From Candidatus Saccharimonadota bacterium (lineage in GTDB: Bacteria > Patescibacteriota > Saccharimonadia > Saccharimonadales > Saccharimonadaceae): a stretch of 64,000 bases of DNA. The notes beneath the pieces were generated by a model. That model saw nothing but the letters and a program-made list of their open reading frames with translations, had not been told where the DNA came from and ran no database searches. Position 1 is the stretch's first letter. Every line of letters begins with the position of its first letter. The translations under genes were made by a program, and so were the position numbers. The stretch covers positions 580,982 through 644,981 of the forward strand of contig JAPLYU010000001.1 of the NCBI GenBank assembly GCA_026395405.1, written 5' to 3'. Shown in pieces: positions 22,893 through 31,944 of the stretch.

Positions 22893-25229
22893 ATGAAAAA
22901 AAACCTAGTCATCGTTGAGTCGCCAGCCAAAGGAAAAACTATCGAAAAATATTTGGGTAGTGATTTTACGGTACTTTCAAGCGTCGGTCACATCCGAAGT
23001 ATCGTCAAAAAAACGACGACAGGAAAGCCGCCGATTGATATAAAAAATGGATACGAAACAACCTATGAAATCGACCCTGACAAAAGAAAAATAATTGCGC
23101 AGTTAAAAAAAGCAGTCAAAGCCGCTGATACAATCTGGCTAGCTACCGATGAAGACAGGGAGGGTGAAGCAATCGCCTGGCATCTGGCCGAAGTGTTAAA
23201 ACTGGATTCAAAAACAAATCGTATTGTTTTTCATGAAATTACAAAAAATGCCATCGAAGAAGCAGTGAAAAATCCGCGAACGATTGATATGGACTTGGTA
23301 CGGGCACAACAGGCTAGGCAAATCCTTGACCGAATAGTCGGTTTTGAACTATCGCCAGTTGTTTGGCGAAAGGTCCCTGGTGGAAAATCTGCGGGGCGTG
23401 TTCAATCACCAGCAGTACGACTATTAGTAGAACGCGAACGTGAAATCGAGTCTTTCAATGGTTCATCGGTGTTCAAAGTCGTTGCCGAATTCAGTCATGA
23501 AGGTGATGTTATCCGGGCAGAACTACCTAACAGGTTTGATACCGAAGATGGCGCCAGAAAATTCCTAGAAAGCTTGAAGGGCGCAACGTTTAGCGTATCA
23601 GATATAACCACCAGCCCATCAACCCGCAATCCGGCAGCGCCATTCACAACCAGCACACTACAACAGGATGCTAACAGCCGGCTGGGATTTAGCGCAAAAT
23701 CAACTATGGCAAGCGCTCAAAAATTATACCAAGACGGTAAAATCACATATATGCGAACCGACTCTGTTACATTAAGTGGTCAGGCTATTGCTAGTGCAGC
23801 AAATTATATAAAAAAGCAGTTTGGTGACAAGTACAGCCAAGTCCGAGCATTTAAAACTAAAAGTGCGGGCGCACAAGAGGCCCATGAGGCCATCCGCCCA
23901 ACCGATATCTCGCGCGAATCTGCCAGTTCTAACGCCTACGACCAAAAATTATACGATTTAATTCGACGCCGTACCTTGGCTAGCCAGATGGCATCGGCAA
24001 AACTAGAAAAGACGGTGGTTACTATTAAAATAACACCCGGTGACCAGGTATTCGAAGCCAAGGGCGAGGTCATCTTGTTCGATGGTTTCTTGAAAGTTTA
24101 CGGTGGCAGCAAAAAAGATGCCGAAATCCTCCCAAAAGTTAAAACCGACGACATTTTAGTATTAAACACGGCTACAGCCCGCCAGGTTTTTGACAGGCCA
24201 CCGGCTAGGTACAGCGAAGGCAGCCTAGTTAAAAAACTAGAGGATTTAGGTATTGGGAGACCCTCAACCTATGCAACGATTATCAATACCGTCCAAGTCC
24301 GCGGTTATGCTGTAAAAGGTGAGAACGAAGGAAACCCGCGAGATGTTATTTGCCTGCAACTACAAAGCGACAAAATAACTCGCGACATTGAAACCGAAAA
24401 AACTGGTTCTGACAGGGGTAAATTAGTTCCAACGCCTTCTGGCGAAGTCCTTAGCGATTTTTTGATTAATCATTTTGAACCCGTTGTCGATTATGATTTT
24501 ACAGCTAAGGTAGAAACTGAATTCGATAAAATCGCAGCCGGTGCTTTAGCACGAAATACGATGTTGGACCATTTTTATACACCATTTCATAAGCTAATTG
24601 AAAACTCTGACGATATTGAGCGCAGCACGGTTGCCAAGGCCCGCGAGGTCGGGATTGATCCGAAATCTGGCAAGCCGATTTTGGCTCGATTTGGAAGATT
24701 CGGACCTATGCTCCAACTAGGGTCTAGCGATGACAAAGATAATAAACCACAATTTGCACCAATGCCTGCTGGCAAAAAAATAGAGACAGTCACCCTGGAT
24801 GAAGCCCTGCATGCATTTAAATTACCTCGGCTGGTCGGGAAAACTGCTGATGGGGTGGACATAAAGGCAAACATAGGTCGGTTCGGACCATATATCCAGA
24901 TTGACAAGTTATTTGTCAGCATCAAACCTCTTGATCCGCACACTATTACACACGATGAGGCGTTGCATTTATACGGTGCTAAACTAAAAGCCGAAGCCGA
25001 AAAGAATATTGCAGATTTTGGAGGTGGAATAAAGGTTTTAAGGGGTCGATTCGGTCCATACATTACTGATGGTAGCAAGAATGCCAAAGTTCCAAAAGAC
25101 AAAAAACCGGAGGAAATAACACTTGAACAAGCGTTAGAATTATTAAAATCCGCTCCGGCCAGCAAAAAAAGGCGTGCACCACTTAAAAAGCTTACAAAAA
25201 ACCCCAGAAAACGATCTAAAAAAGCTTAG
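22893..25229 (+). CDS. topA: DNA topoisomerase I
   Basis: 778 residues from ATG 22893 (AAGG lies 8 bases upstream; TTG 22887 is also in frame). Type IA topoisomerase relaxing negative supercoils. The TOPRIM domain opens LVIVESPAKGKTIEKYLG and includes TDEDREGEAIAWH. The active-site tyrosine is Tyr286 (ITYMRTDSV). The C-terminus carries repeated topo-C elements, each with a G-R-F-G-P core (ARFGRFGPML, IGRFGPYIQ, LRGRFGPYITDG) rather than Cys4 zinc fingers. A Lys/Arg-rich tail ends the protein. Confidence 0.96.
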   Translation: MKKNLVIVESPAKGKTIEKYLGSDFTVLSSVGHIRSIVKKTTTGKPPIDIKNGYETTYEIDPDKRKIIAQLKKAVKAADTIWLATDEDREGEAIAWHLAEVLKLDSKTNRIVFHEITKNAIEEAVKNPRTIDMDLVRAQQARQILDRIVGFELSPVVWRKVPGGKSAGRVQSPAVRLLVEREREIESFNGSSVFKVVAEFSHEGDVIRAELPNRFDTEDGARKFLESLKGATFSVSDITTSPSTRNPAAPFTTSTLQQDANSRLGFSAKSTMASAQKLYQDGKITYMRTDSVTLSGQAIASAANYIKKQFGDKYSQVRAFKTKSAGAQEAHEAIRPTDISRESASSNAYDQKLYDLIRRRTLASQMASAKLEKTVVTIKITPGDQVFEAKGEVILFDGFLKVYGGSKKDAEILPKVKTDDILVLNTATARQVFDRPPARYSEGSLVKKLEDLGIGRPSTYATIINTVQVRGYAVKGENEGNPRDVICLQLQSDKITRDIETEKTGSDRGKLVPTPSGEVLSDFLINHFEPVVDYDFTAKVETEFDKIAAGALARNTMLDHFYTPFHKLIENSDDIERSTVAKAREVGIDPKSGKPILARFGRFGPMLQLGSSDDKDNKPQFAPMPAGKKIETVTLDEALHAFKLPRLVGKTADGVDIKANIGRFGPYIQIDKLFVSIKPLDPHTITHDEALHLYGAKLKAEAEKNIADFGGGIKVLRGRFGPYITDGSKNAKVPKDKKPEEITLEQALELLKSAPASKKRRAPLKKLTKNPRKRSKKA

Positions 25230-25298
25230 TTTTTTTCCACACCACTATTTACATATAGTGTCTATTTCATGATATAATTAGTGCAGTATACATAATGT

Positions 25299-25327
25299 TT
25301 GACATTATAAAAAAATTGTTTTATAAT
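25299..25327 (+). promoter_or_regulatory. Perfect consensus promoter for the sigma4-HARE gene
   Basis: TTGACA (25299-25304), 17 bases, TATAAT (25322-25327). The leader is about 50 bases, with a GGAAAGAAAGAGA purine-rich stretch before ATG 25385. This is one of only two exact double-consensus promoters seen. Confidence 0.8.
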
Positions 25328-25384
25328 GCAAAGTAGATTTATATAATAAACAGTTTCTAAAGTGGGCGGAAAGAAAGAGATAGC

Positions 25385-26440
25385 ATGAGTAATACGTCAG
25401 AAAAAGACCAGAAAATCAATCTAGAGGCTAATATAGATGACATATTGAGCGTTATTGATCAAGAGCGTGAACGTGAAATTATCACTAGGCGTTTTGGTCT
25501 TTATGATCGTCGTGAGACCCTAGAACAAATCGGCGAACTTTTGGGTATTACACGCGAACGCGTCCGTCAACTTGAAAAAGCTATCCTTGCTAAACTTAAA
25601 ACTGCCGTCGAGAACGGAAAAGTTACCTCAATTGGAAATATCGAAAAAACATTGGTTCGTGAATTAACAGAAATGGGACGTGTCGCAAGGGTCCAGGACT
25701 TAACCGACAGACTTTTTGACAGTTCCAGCAATCAACGTGACCGCTCAAGGGTCGCATTTATTGCCGAACTTTCACCGGGACTTACAGTTGTTGACCAAAA
25801 TGACAATTACTTCCTGAGTGTTGGAATCCGTGAATATGGTGATTCTAAAAAAATTCGTTCTGAAGTCGACAAGATTGTATCAGCTATCAAGAAACACGGC
25901 GAACCACTTTCGATTGAACAACTTCACCAACAATTGACCTATGAACACCCTAGTTATGTCAGGGCATACGCCAGCGTATCAAAATGCCTGGCTCATCTGG
26001 GAAACAATTGGGGATTAGTAAAATGGCCGACAGTTAACCCAAAGAATATCCGTGATAAAATTTTTGTCATTTTAACAGAGGCGAACAAGCCAATGCATTT
26101 TTCAGAAATTGCTGATTCAATCAAAGACAGCAGTTTTAAGCGTAAAGACGTTACAACCCAAGCTATCCATAACGAATTAATCAAAGATGGTCGATTTGTT
26201 CTAATCGGCCGCGGCATTTACGCCCTAGACAGCTGGGGGTTCAGCCGAGGAACTGTTGCTGATATTATTGCCGATGTTCTAAAGGAGTCGAAAGAACCTT
26301 TGCATCGAGATGAAATCGTAAAACGAGTCCTAAAAAGCCGTCAGGTCAAAGAAACGACAATTTTGCTAAATCTTCAAAGTAAAACCCAATTCAAGCGAGT
26401 CGCCAAAGCCACCTACGTATTTGAACCTTCCTCAAACTAA
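25385..26440 (+). CDS. Sigma-70 region 4 / HARE-HTH regulatory protein
   Basis: 351 residues. Residues about 25-80 are a sigma-70 region 4 helix-turn-helix (REREIITRRFGLYDRRETLEQIGELLGITRERVRQLE), the -35-binding part. Regions 2 and 3 are absent, so it cannot be a complete sigma factor. The remainder contains winged-helix repeats of the HARE-HTH/RpoE type, with related PLSIEQLHQQL, PMHFSEIADSI and PLHRDEIVKRV segments near residues 180, 238 and 303, two of them followed by a GRGIYALDSWG / KATYVFEP-like ending. It probably binds DNA or RNA polymerase; the role is unknown. A consensus promoter implies strong expression. Confidence 0.8.
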   Translation: MSNTSEKDQKINLEANIDDILSVIDQEREREIITRRFGLYDRRETLEQIGELLGITRERVRQLEKAILAKLKTAVENGKVTSIGNIEKTLVRELTEMGRVARVQDLTDRLFDSSSNQRDRSRVAFIAELSPGLTVVDQNDNYFLSVGIREYGDSKKIRSEVDKIVSAIKKHGEPLSIEQLHQQLTYEHPSYVRAYASVSKCLAHLGNNWGLVKWPTVNPKNIRDKIFVILTEANKPMHFSEIADSIKDSSFKRKDVTTQAIHNELIKDGRFVLIGRGIYALDSWGFSRGTVADIIADVLKESKEPLHRDEIVKRVLKSRQVKETTILLNLQSKTQFKRVAKATYVFEPSSN

Positions 26441-26483
26441 CATTGCTAATCAGACCTGTTAATGAGACAATAATAGAGTAAAT

Positions 26484-29141
26484 ATGGGCATAATCTTATC
26501 TATTTTTAATTTTTTATTGCAATGGTATGTTTGGGTCCCGATTGTAATCGTTCTGCTTTATTTGACTTGGCGAAATTATCGAAAGGTTGATGAAGAGGTC
26601 ATCGACAGCGAAAGCGACCTATTGGTACTGGAAATTCCGAAAGCTAATGACAAGTCAGAGCTGGCAGCTGAACAGTTGTTCGCAAGTTTACATGGTATTT
26701 TGCGAGACCGCGAAGAGCTAAAGATTAACAGGGGCAAACAAGAGCACCTTGCTTTTGAAGTTGCGTCGATTGACGGGCAGATTCGTTTTTATGCCTGGGT
26801 TCCCAGGACACTCCGAAGTTTTGTTGAAGGTCAAATCTATTCGCAATATCCTAGCGTTCAAATCCGGGTCGCGGATGAGGATTACGTCAAACATGAAAGT
26901 AAACATAGCGTAATTTATTCTTCTGAGGTTACATTGATTGACAGCGAAGTCTTGCCGATCAAAACTTTTCAAAACTTCGAGGTTGACCCCTTGGCGGGAA
27001 TTACCGGCGCACTTGCAAAACTGGAGTCAACCGGTGAAGAAGTCTGGATACAGATACTCGTCAGACCCATCGAAGACGATTGGCATAAAACATCAGACAG
27101 ATGGATAAAAAGTATCAAAAAAGGCGGGTCTGCCTCTATCTTTGGAGACGGGGGTGGTTTAGCTTGGTTTACCGGACTATTAGAGGCTCTTTGGAAACCG
27201 CCTGAAGCAGGGCAGGGTAGTACGGCTGTAAAAGAGTTGTCAGAACGTGACAAAACACGCATATCAGAAGCCGAAAAGAAGGCAACAAAACTTGGTTACC
27301 AAGTAAAAATTCGATTGGTCTACCTGGGGGAGAGTACCGCCAATGCACACCTTCGCATGCAGGCGATAGTCGGTACGTTCAAACAATTCAACAGCACCAA
27401 CCTGAATGGATTCAAGATGTCCGATGCTAGTTTTAGTACGGAATCAATTACTAAATATAATAGTCGTGAATTCAAAGACGTCGGTTTTATTTTGAATATT
27501 GAAGAGTTAGCAAGCGTTTTTCACCTGCCACATACCAACGTAGAAACACCAAACGTCGTCTGGGCCAGCAGTAAAACCGCCGAGCCTCCATCAAAGTTGC
27601 CGATTATCACAGGAAACACCGAGTTTGACGAAAATATCAGCGCTTTCGGACTGACTAATTTTCGTGGGGTTAATCATCAGTTTGGCATGCTACGATCTGA
27701 TAGGTCGCGTCACGTATATATTATCGGTCAAACCGGTTCGGGTAAAACCGGAACGTTGGCGCTGTTAGCACTAAGTGATATTTTCCACGGACACGGATAC
27801 GCAATTATTGATCCACACGGCGATTTCGCTGTAGATAATATGCGGTTTATTCCCGGTAGCCGATTAGAAGATGTCGTTTACTTTAACCCGGCTGATACGG
27901 CCTTTCCACTGGGATTTAACCCCCTGGAAGTAACTGACCCCAACCAAAAGACCAATATTAGCTCTGAAGTTATCGGCGTGCTAAAACGCATGTTCGGTGA
28001 ATCTTGGGGGCCACGACTTGAATATATCCTACGCTATACGATTCTGGCACTTCTGGACCGCCCCGAAACGACAATGCTAGATATAACTAGGATGTTAACA
28101 GATAAAAAATTCCGTGAAAACACCCTTAGTTATTGCACAGATGCCGTCGTCGCAAACTTCTGGAAGGTTGAATTTGCCAGCTGGAATGACAAATTCGTTG
28201 CCGAAGCCATTTCGCCGGTATTAAACAAAGTTGGCGCTTTTACGGCAAATCCTATTATCCGAAATATTATCGGCCAACCCAAATCAACCTTTGATGTTCG
28301 AAAAATAATGGATGAAGGAAAAATATTAATTGTTAATTTATCTAAGGGTCTAATAGGGGAGGATAACGCCTCTATCCTGGGCGCGTTTATCGTAACTAAA
28401 ATCCAGCTGGCCTCCATGAGCCGAAGCGATATCGAACGAATTGAAGATCGCCGCCCATTTTATCTTTACGTGGATGAATTTCAAAACTTTGCAACCGATT
28501 CTTTTGCGACTATTTTGTCCGAAGCTCGTAAATACGGTCTTAATTTAACCGTCGCCAACCAATACATCAGCCAAATGGGCGAAACCGTACGCGATGCAGT
28601 TTTTGGTAATGTCGGCACAATGATTTCATTTAGGGTCTCGGCCGATGATGCACCAATCCTAGCTAAACAATTCGAACCACAATTTGAACCGACCGATTTG
28701 TTGCAAATGCATAATCGAAACTTTGTAATCAATATGGTAATTGACGGCGAAAAGGCACCGGCCTTCAACGCCAGAACCTTAACCCTTCCAATTCCTCAGA
28801 CTGATAACACCGGTAGAATTGTTGAAAACACCCGTCGACATTACAGCCGAAGCCGGGCAGAAGTTGAAAATGAGATATCAGACGCCATTAAGCCCGTTAG
28901 TAGCTCTAATAACCCGCAAAAGGGGCCCACAACCCCCCGTGCGCACGATATTAAGTGGCCAATAGGAATTAAACCGATTTTTGATGACAGCAACAAGTCA
29001 GCAGGGCAGGAAGCAGCCGCCTCCCCCAATACAACAGATACTGAGTCAAAGCCAAAACGAAAACGCGTAAGAACACGCAAAAGAAAAAATCCGGACACAG
29101 CAGCCAACAAAACCGAGAGTGATTTGAAAATAAGGCACTAG
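26484..29141 (+). CDS. TraD/TraG-VirD4-like membrane ATPase (type IV secretion-type)
   Basis: 885 residues. One N-terminal hydrophobic helix (about 4-24) is followed by a roughly 370-residue mixed domain and an ATPase domain with Walker A GQTGSGKT (415-422). Further motifs are IIDPHGDF, YLYVDEFQNF as Walker B, and a TraM-recognition-type stretch (EARKYGLNLTVANQYISQM). A charged tail rich in Lys/Arg ends it. Such ATPases are common in Patescibacteria and are proposed to move DNA or protein across the membrane. No VirB-type channel genes are adjacent. It is the last plus-strand gene before the orientation switch. Confidence 0.85.
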   Translation: MGIILSIFNFLLQWYVWVPIVIVLLYLTWRNYRKVDEEVIDSESDLLVLEIPKANDKSELAAEQLFASLHGILRDREELKINRGKQEHLAFEVASIDGQIRFYAWVPRTLRSFVEGQIYSQYPSVQIRVADEDYVKHESKHSVIYSSEVTLIDSEVLPIKTFQNFEVDPLAGITGALAKLESTGEEVWIQILVRPIEDDWHKTSDRWIKSIKKGGSASIFGDGGGLAWFTGLLEALWKPPEAGQGSTAVKELSERDKTRISEAEKKATKLGYQVKIRLVYLGESTANAHLRMQAIVGTFKQFNSTNLNGFKMSDASFSTESITKYNSREFKDVGFILNIEELASVFHLPHTNVETPNVVWASSKTAEPPSKLPIITGNTEFDENISAFGLTNFRGVNHQFGMLRSDRSRHVYIIGQTGSGKTGTLALLALSDIFHGHGYAIIDPHGDFAVDNMRFIPGSRLEDVVYFNPADTAFPLGFNPLEVTDPNQKTNISSEVIGVLKRMFGESWGPRLEYILRYTILALLDRPETTMLDITRMLTDKKFRENTLSYCTDAVVANFWKVEFASWNDKFVAEAISPVLNKVGAFTANPIIRNIIGQPKSTFDVRKIMDEGKILIVNLSKGLIGEDNASILGAFIVTKIQLASMSRSDIERIEDRRPFYLYVDEFQNFATDSFATILSEARKYGLNLTVANQYISQMGETVRDAVFGNVGTMISFRVSADDAPILAKQFEPQFEPTDLLQMHNRNFVINMVIDGEKAPAFNARTLTLPIPQTDNTGRIVENTRRHYSRSRAEVENEISDAIKPVSSSNNPQKGPTTPRAHDIKWPIGIKPIFDDSNKSAGQEAAASPNTTDTESKPKRKRVRTRKRKNPDTAANKTESDLKIRH

Positions 29142-29851
29142 TTCTGTTCTTGGAATATGTTAACGAAAGATTAAAATATATAGAACATAATTAGAACATT
29201 TAATATATGGCAAAAAATTTAATTTAGTTATATAGGTAGGTTGTTATAGTACGTATTAAAATATGCGAATAGATAGTTTGGCATAGCAAGCAATAAAATG
29301 AGGTGCGTGATAAAAAAAGCAAATGAAAATAGTGGAGTAGGAAGTAGCAGGAAATTATTGGAAATATTACATAGAACAGGACACATGTTGATTCATGTTT
29401 TTGATATATGCTTAACGTCGCACAATATACCTTTTACGACATAGTATATATAGACGTGTCGCGACTTAAGATGTGTCTATATTGTTGTTAATAAGTGGTA
29501 TATACCCCCAAAAGTGGAGTGGTGCCACCTCGCACCAATACATTGCTGCAAAGTTTTGTTAATGTATTATTCTTTTTATATATGTGCTACTTATATTCAA
29601 CATGCATCTATGCAAACCTGGATGCGTTAGTGCCAACCCCACATACGACTGTCCTGTGGATAATCACTTATTTGCTTTTCCACAGACATATTTCAGTATA
29701 TATAAACCACTACACTATCCTCGCCTAATGTTGATTATTTGCTTTTTTGTAATTTTGATATTAATATATGTTTTTCTACGTTTTCTTAACATATACTTAA
29801 TATAGAACAAATTTAGAACACTACTGAAGGGTGGAGTAATGGTCCCTGTTA
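29142..29851. other. AT-rich non-coding gap at the strand switch
   Basis: 710 bases without a credible gene; the small frames at 29495-29805 lack support. It contains five TAGAACA boxes: two 11 bases apart at 29181 and 29192, one at 29372, and two 11 bases apart at 29803 and 29814. TTAATATATG occurs at both ends (29200-29209 and 29761-29770). DnaA-box-like TGTGGATAA (29655-29663) and TTTTCCACA (29676-29684) form an inverted pair. Genes on both sides point into the gap, which fits a replication terminus better than an origin. No dif sequence could be confirmed by eye. Confidence 0.5.
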
Positions 29852-30784
29852 TTACTTATAAAATGCTTTGCCGCTAACACGTACATCAACATACCCGGGC
29901 ACCTGTCCGTGTGAGGTAAAATACCTGATAGCTGTTACCATATCCTCTACCTGCTCCCCTGCTGGACGATCTATCGATAATTTTACATAATAGCTCGTCT
30001 CTTTTAGTCTGACCTCTAGCTCGCGTGTTGTATTTGGCGGTAATATGGCCTGCGTAACGGTGTAGCCACTCGCCTTTGTCAAAGATACTATTCTGCCTAC
30101 GAAACTCAGGAATCTATTACTTGCAATCGCCGTTGTCGTGCCTGGCTTATAAGTTATACCGCTGTTATCTACAATTTGAACCGATGGGGCTGGGAAATAA
30201 TTTAAATCATACGCTATACCGCTGGAATCAACATAATACTGTTTGTTATTAATCTGCCATCCAGCAACCGGTGAGCGCAAAGTAATAGCGAAACTAGTGG
30301 CGCCAAGGCCAACCATCCTGCCTTGGGTCACTTTTGATACCTCTGGCAGTTTTGCTGAAACGAAATCAGATAAATTCGATTGGTTAAGAAAAAAAGTGAG
30401 TCTGCTGATAGGGTTTTGATCCAGGTAGTTTTGCACAACATCTTGATATTTCCTGGTGTCTACGGTTTTTGACAACCCAATATTCGATATGCTTATATTA
30501 GCCGTTGCCGTAAAGTTATTGATTAATAACCAGACAGGGATTGCCGAGATAAATATAATAACCAAAATTGTAGTCACTTTGCGTCTTTGCATTGACAGGT
30601 CGTGGACGTGCGTCCTCGGTGATTTCAAATCTGCATTTGCGTTTGCGCTATCGAAACGATTCGATGTTGTTCCCGTTAGGGTCCTGTTTCTTTTAAAAAC
30701 ATGCGGATTAGTCGGTGTGGCTTCAACCTTCTGTGTGGACCTACGTCTGGGGATGTTAGACTTTTTTTTCGAAAACATTTTCAT
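29852..30784 (-). CDS. ftsQ: Cell-division protein FtsQ/DivIB
   Basis: 310 residues. A basic cytoplasmic N-terminus of about 70 residues precedes one transmembrane helix (about 71-90, TTILVIIFISAIPVWLLI). An extracytoplasmic POTRA-like and beta domain follows, with GATSFAITLRSPVAGWQ, YYVDSSGIAYDL and TRELEVRLKETSYYVKLSIDRP. This is the layout of FtsQ/DivIB, which bridges early and late divisome proteins with FtsL/FtsB. Primary sequence similarity is weak, so the call rests heavily on architecture and on its place as the last gene of the dcw cluster after murG. Confidence 0.75.
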   Translation of the reverse strand: MKMFSKKKSNIPRRRSTQKVEATPTNPHVFKRNRTLTGTTSNRFDSANANADLKSPRTHVHDLSMQRRKVTTILVIIFISAIPVWLLINNFTATANISISNIGLSKTVDTRKYQDVVQNYLDQNPISRLTFFLNQSNLSDFVSAKLPEVSKVTQGRMVGLGATSFAITLRSPVAGWQINNKQYYVDSSGIAYDLNYFPAPSVQIVDNSGITYKPGTTTAIASNRFLSFVGRIVSLTKASGYTVTQAILPPNTTRELEVRLKETSYYVKLSIDRPAGEQVEDMVTAIRYFTSHGQVPGYVDVRVSGKAFYK

Positions 30785-30792
30785 AACTCATA

Positions 30793-31944
30793 TTATTTAG
30801 CGCTTTTTAATATCATTTCAGCAACATCCTTAGCGGCATTCGGACGAGCAAACGAAGAGAAGGTTCGAGCCATCTTTTCTGTGTTATTTTTGTCTGCAAG
30901 TAATTTCTCAACAACTGAAACGATTTCGTCAGGGTTTTTTACCATATCGTCTTCATCAACAACGATTGCGGCATTGCTCTTTTGGTACACTTCTGCATTT
31001 TTCAGTTGATGACCCCCTGTTAACTTCGCATTTGGAACCAAGATTGTTGGTTTTACAAGAGACGCCAGTTCAAGTATCGTTGTTGCCCCAGCCCTGGCAA
31101 TAACCACGTCGGACGCCCCCAAAAGCGATGCAAAATTGTCAGAAATAAAGGGATACAGCTGAAAATTTTCGTTATTTTTAGGTGTTTTTGACGCAATGTC
31201 GTCATACTGCCCTGCCCCGCAAATTAATACGACTGATGTAAATTTTAGTAATTTTTCTAAAGTTAAAACAATCGCATCATTTATTCGACTGGCACCAAGA
31301 CCACCGCCAGTAACAACAACCAGAGGTTTATTTGATGGAATCCCCCACTTTGCTTTGGCGGCGGTTTGTTCATTTTTTGAAAATTCATGATATTCCGCTG
31401 CAATCGGAATACCTACATAGCGAGATTTTTCGATAGGATAATTATAGTGTTCAAGCGGTGCGCCAGTTGCTATTGCGGTTGCCCATTTACTCAAAATACG
31501 GTTTGTAAGACCCGGATGAGCATCTGAATCATGTACAACCAAAGGAATCCGGAGTAGATAGGCTGCAACCCCGACCGGTAGACAAACATACCCGCCCTTC
31601 GTAAAGACGACATTGGGTCGCCAGACAATTAACTTGAAAAGGCTTTGAAAAAAGCCGGCAACAACCAAAAACATGTCTAGAATATTTCGCAGCACAAGAG
31701 ATGGCCATAGTAGTTGACGCATAACCGTAAGATGGTAATAACGCCGAAGTTTACCCGCCATGATGGTTTGAACTGGTATTTTGTTATCAAAGTGACCAAT
31801 TAGTTCTGATGCTTGTTTGGCAAATTTTTTATCGCACCAAAATCGTATTTCCGCCTGGGGGTGCTGTTTTCTAATTTCGCGTAAAACCGCTACGACTGGA
31901 GTAACGTGTCCGCCCGAGCCTCCGCCGACCGCTAAAATTCTCAT
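30793..31944 (-). CDS. murG: MurG, lipid II-forming GlcNAc transferase
   Basis: 383 residues from ATG 31944, with AGGAGG 6 bases upstream (ATG 31947 is adjacent). It adds GlcNAc to lipid I on the inner face of the membrane. Motifs: N-terminal GGGSGGHVTPV (GGTGGH equivalent), FTKGGYVCLPVGVAAYLLRIPLVVHDSDAHPGLTNR, VTGGGLGASRIND, and the UDP-GlcNAc-binding RAGATTILELASLVKPTILVPNAKLTGGHQLKNAE. The gene starts inside the 3' end of ftsW, an overlap of about 74 bases, so their translation is probably coupled. Confidence 0.95.
   Translation of the reverse strand: MRILAVGGGSGGHVTPVVAVLREIRKQHPQAEIRFWCDKKFAKQASELIGHFDNKIPVQTIMAGKLRRYYHLTVMRQLLWPSLVLRNILDMFLVVAGFFQSLFKLIVWRPNVVFTKGGYVCLPVGVAAYLLRIPLVVHDSDAHPGLTNRILSKWATAIATGAPLEHYNYPIEKSRYVGIPIAAEYHEFSKNEQTAAKAKWGIPSNKPLVVVTGGGLGASRINDAIVLTLEKLLKFTSVVLICGAGQYDDIASKTPKNNENFQLYPFISDNFASLLGASDVVIARAGATTILELASLVKPTILVPNAKLTGGHQLKNAEVYQKSNAAIVVDEDDMVKNPDEIVSVVEKLLADKNNTEKMARTFSSFARPNAAKDVAEMILKSAK

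Noticed and set aside
29495..29805. Hydrophobic small ORFs in the AT-rich gap
   Set aside because: They are overlapping frames caused by T-rich composition, without a ribosome-binding site or recognisable motif.
29142..29851. Replication origin at the strand switch
   Set aside because: DnaA-like boxes are present, but genes converge here rather than diverge, and neither dnaA nor dnaN is adjacent. A terminus is the better reading.
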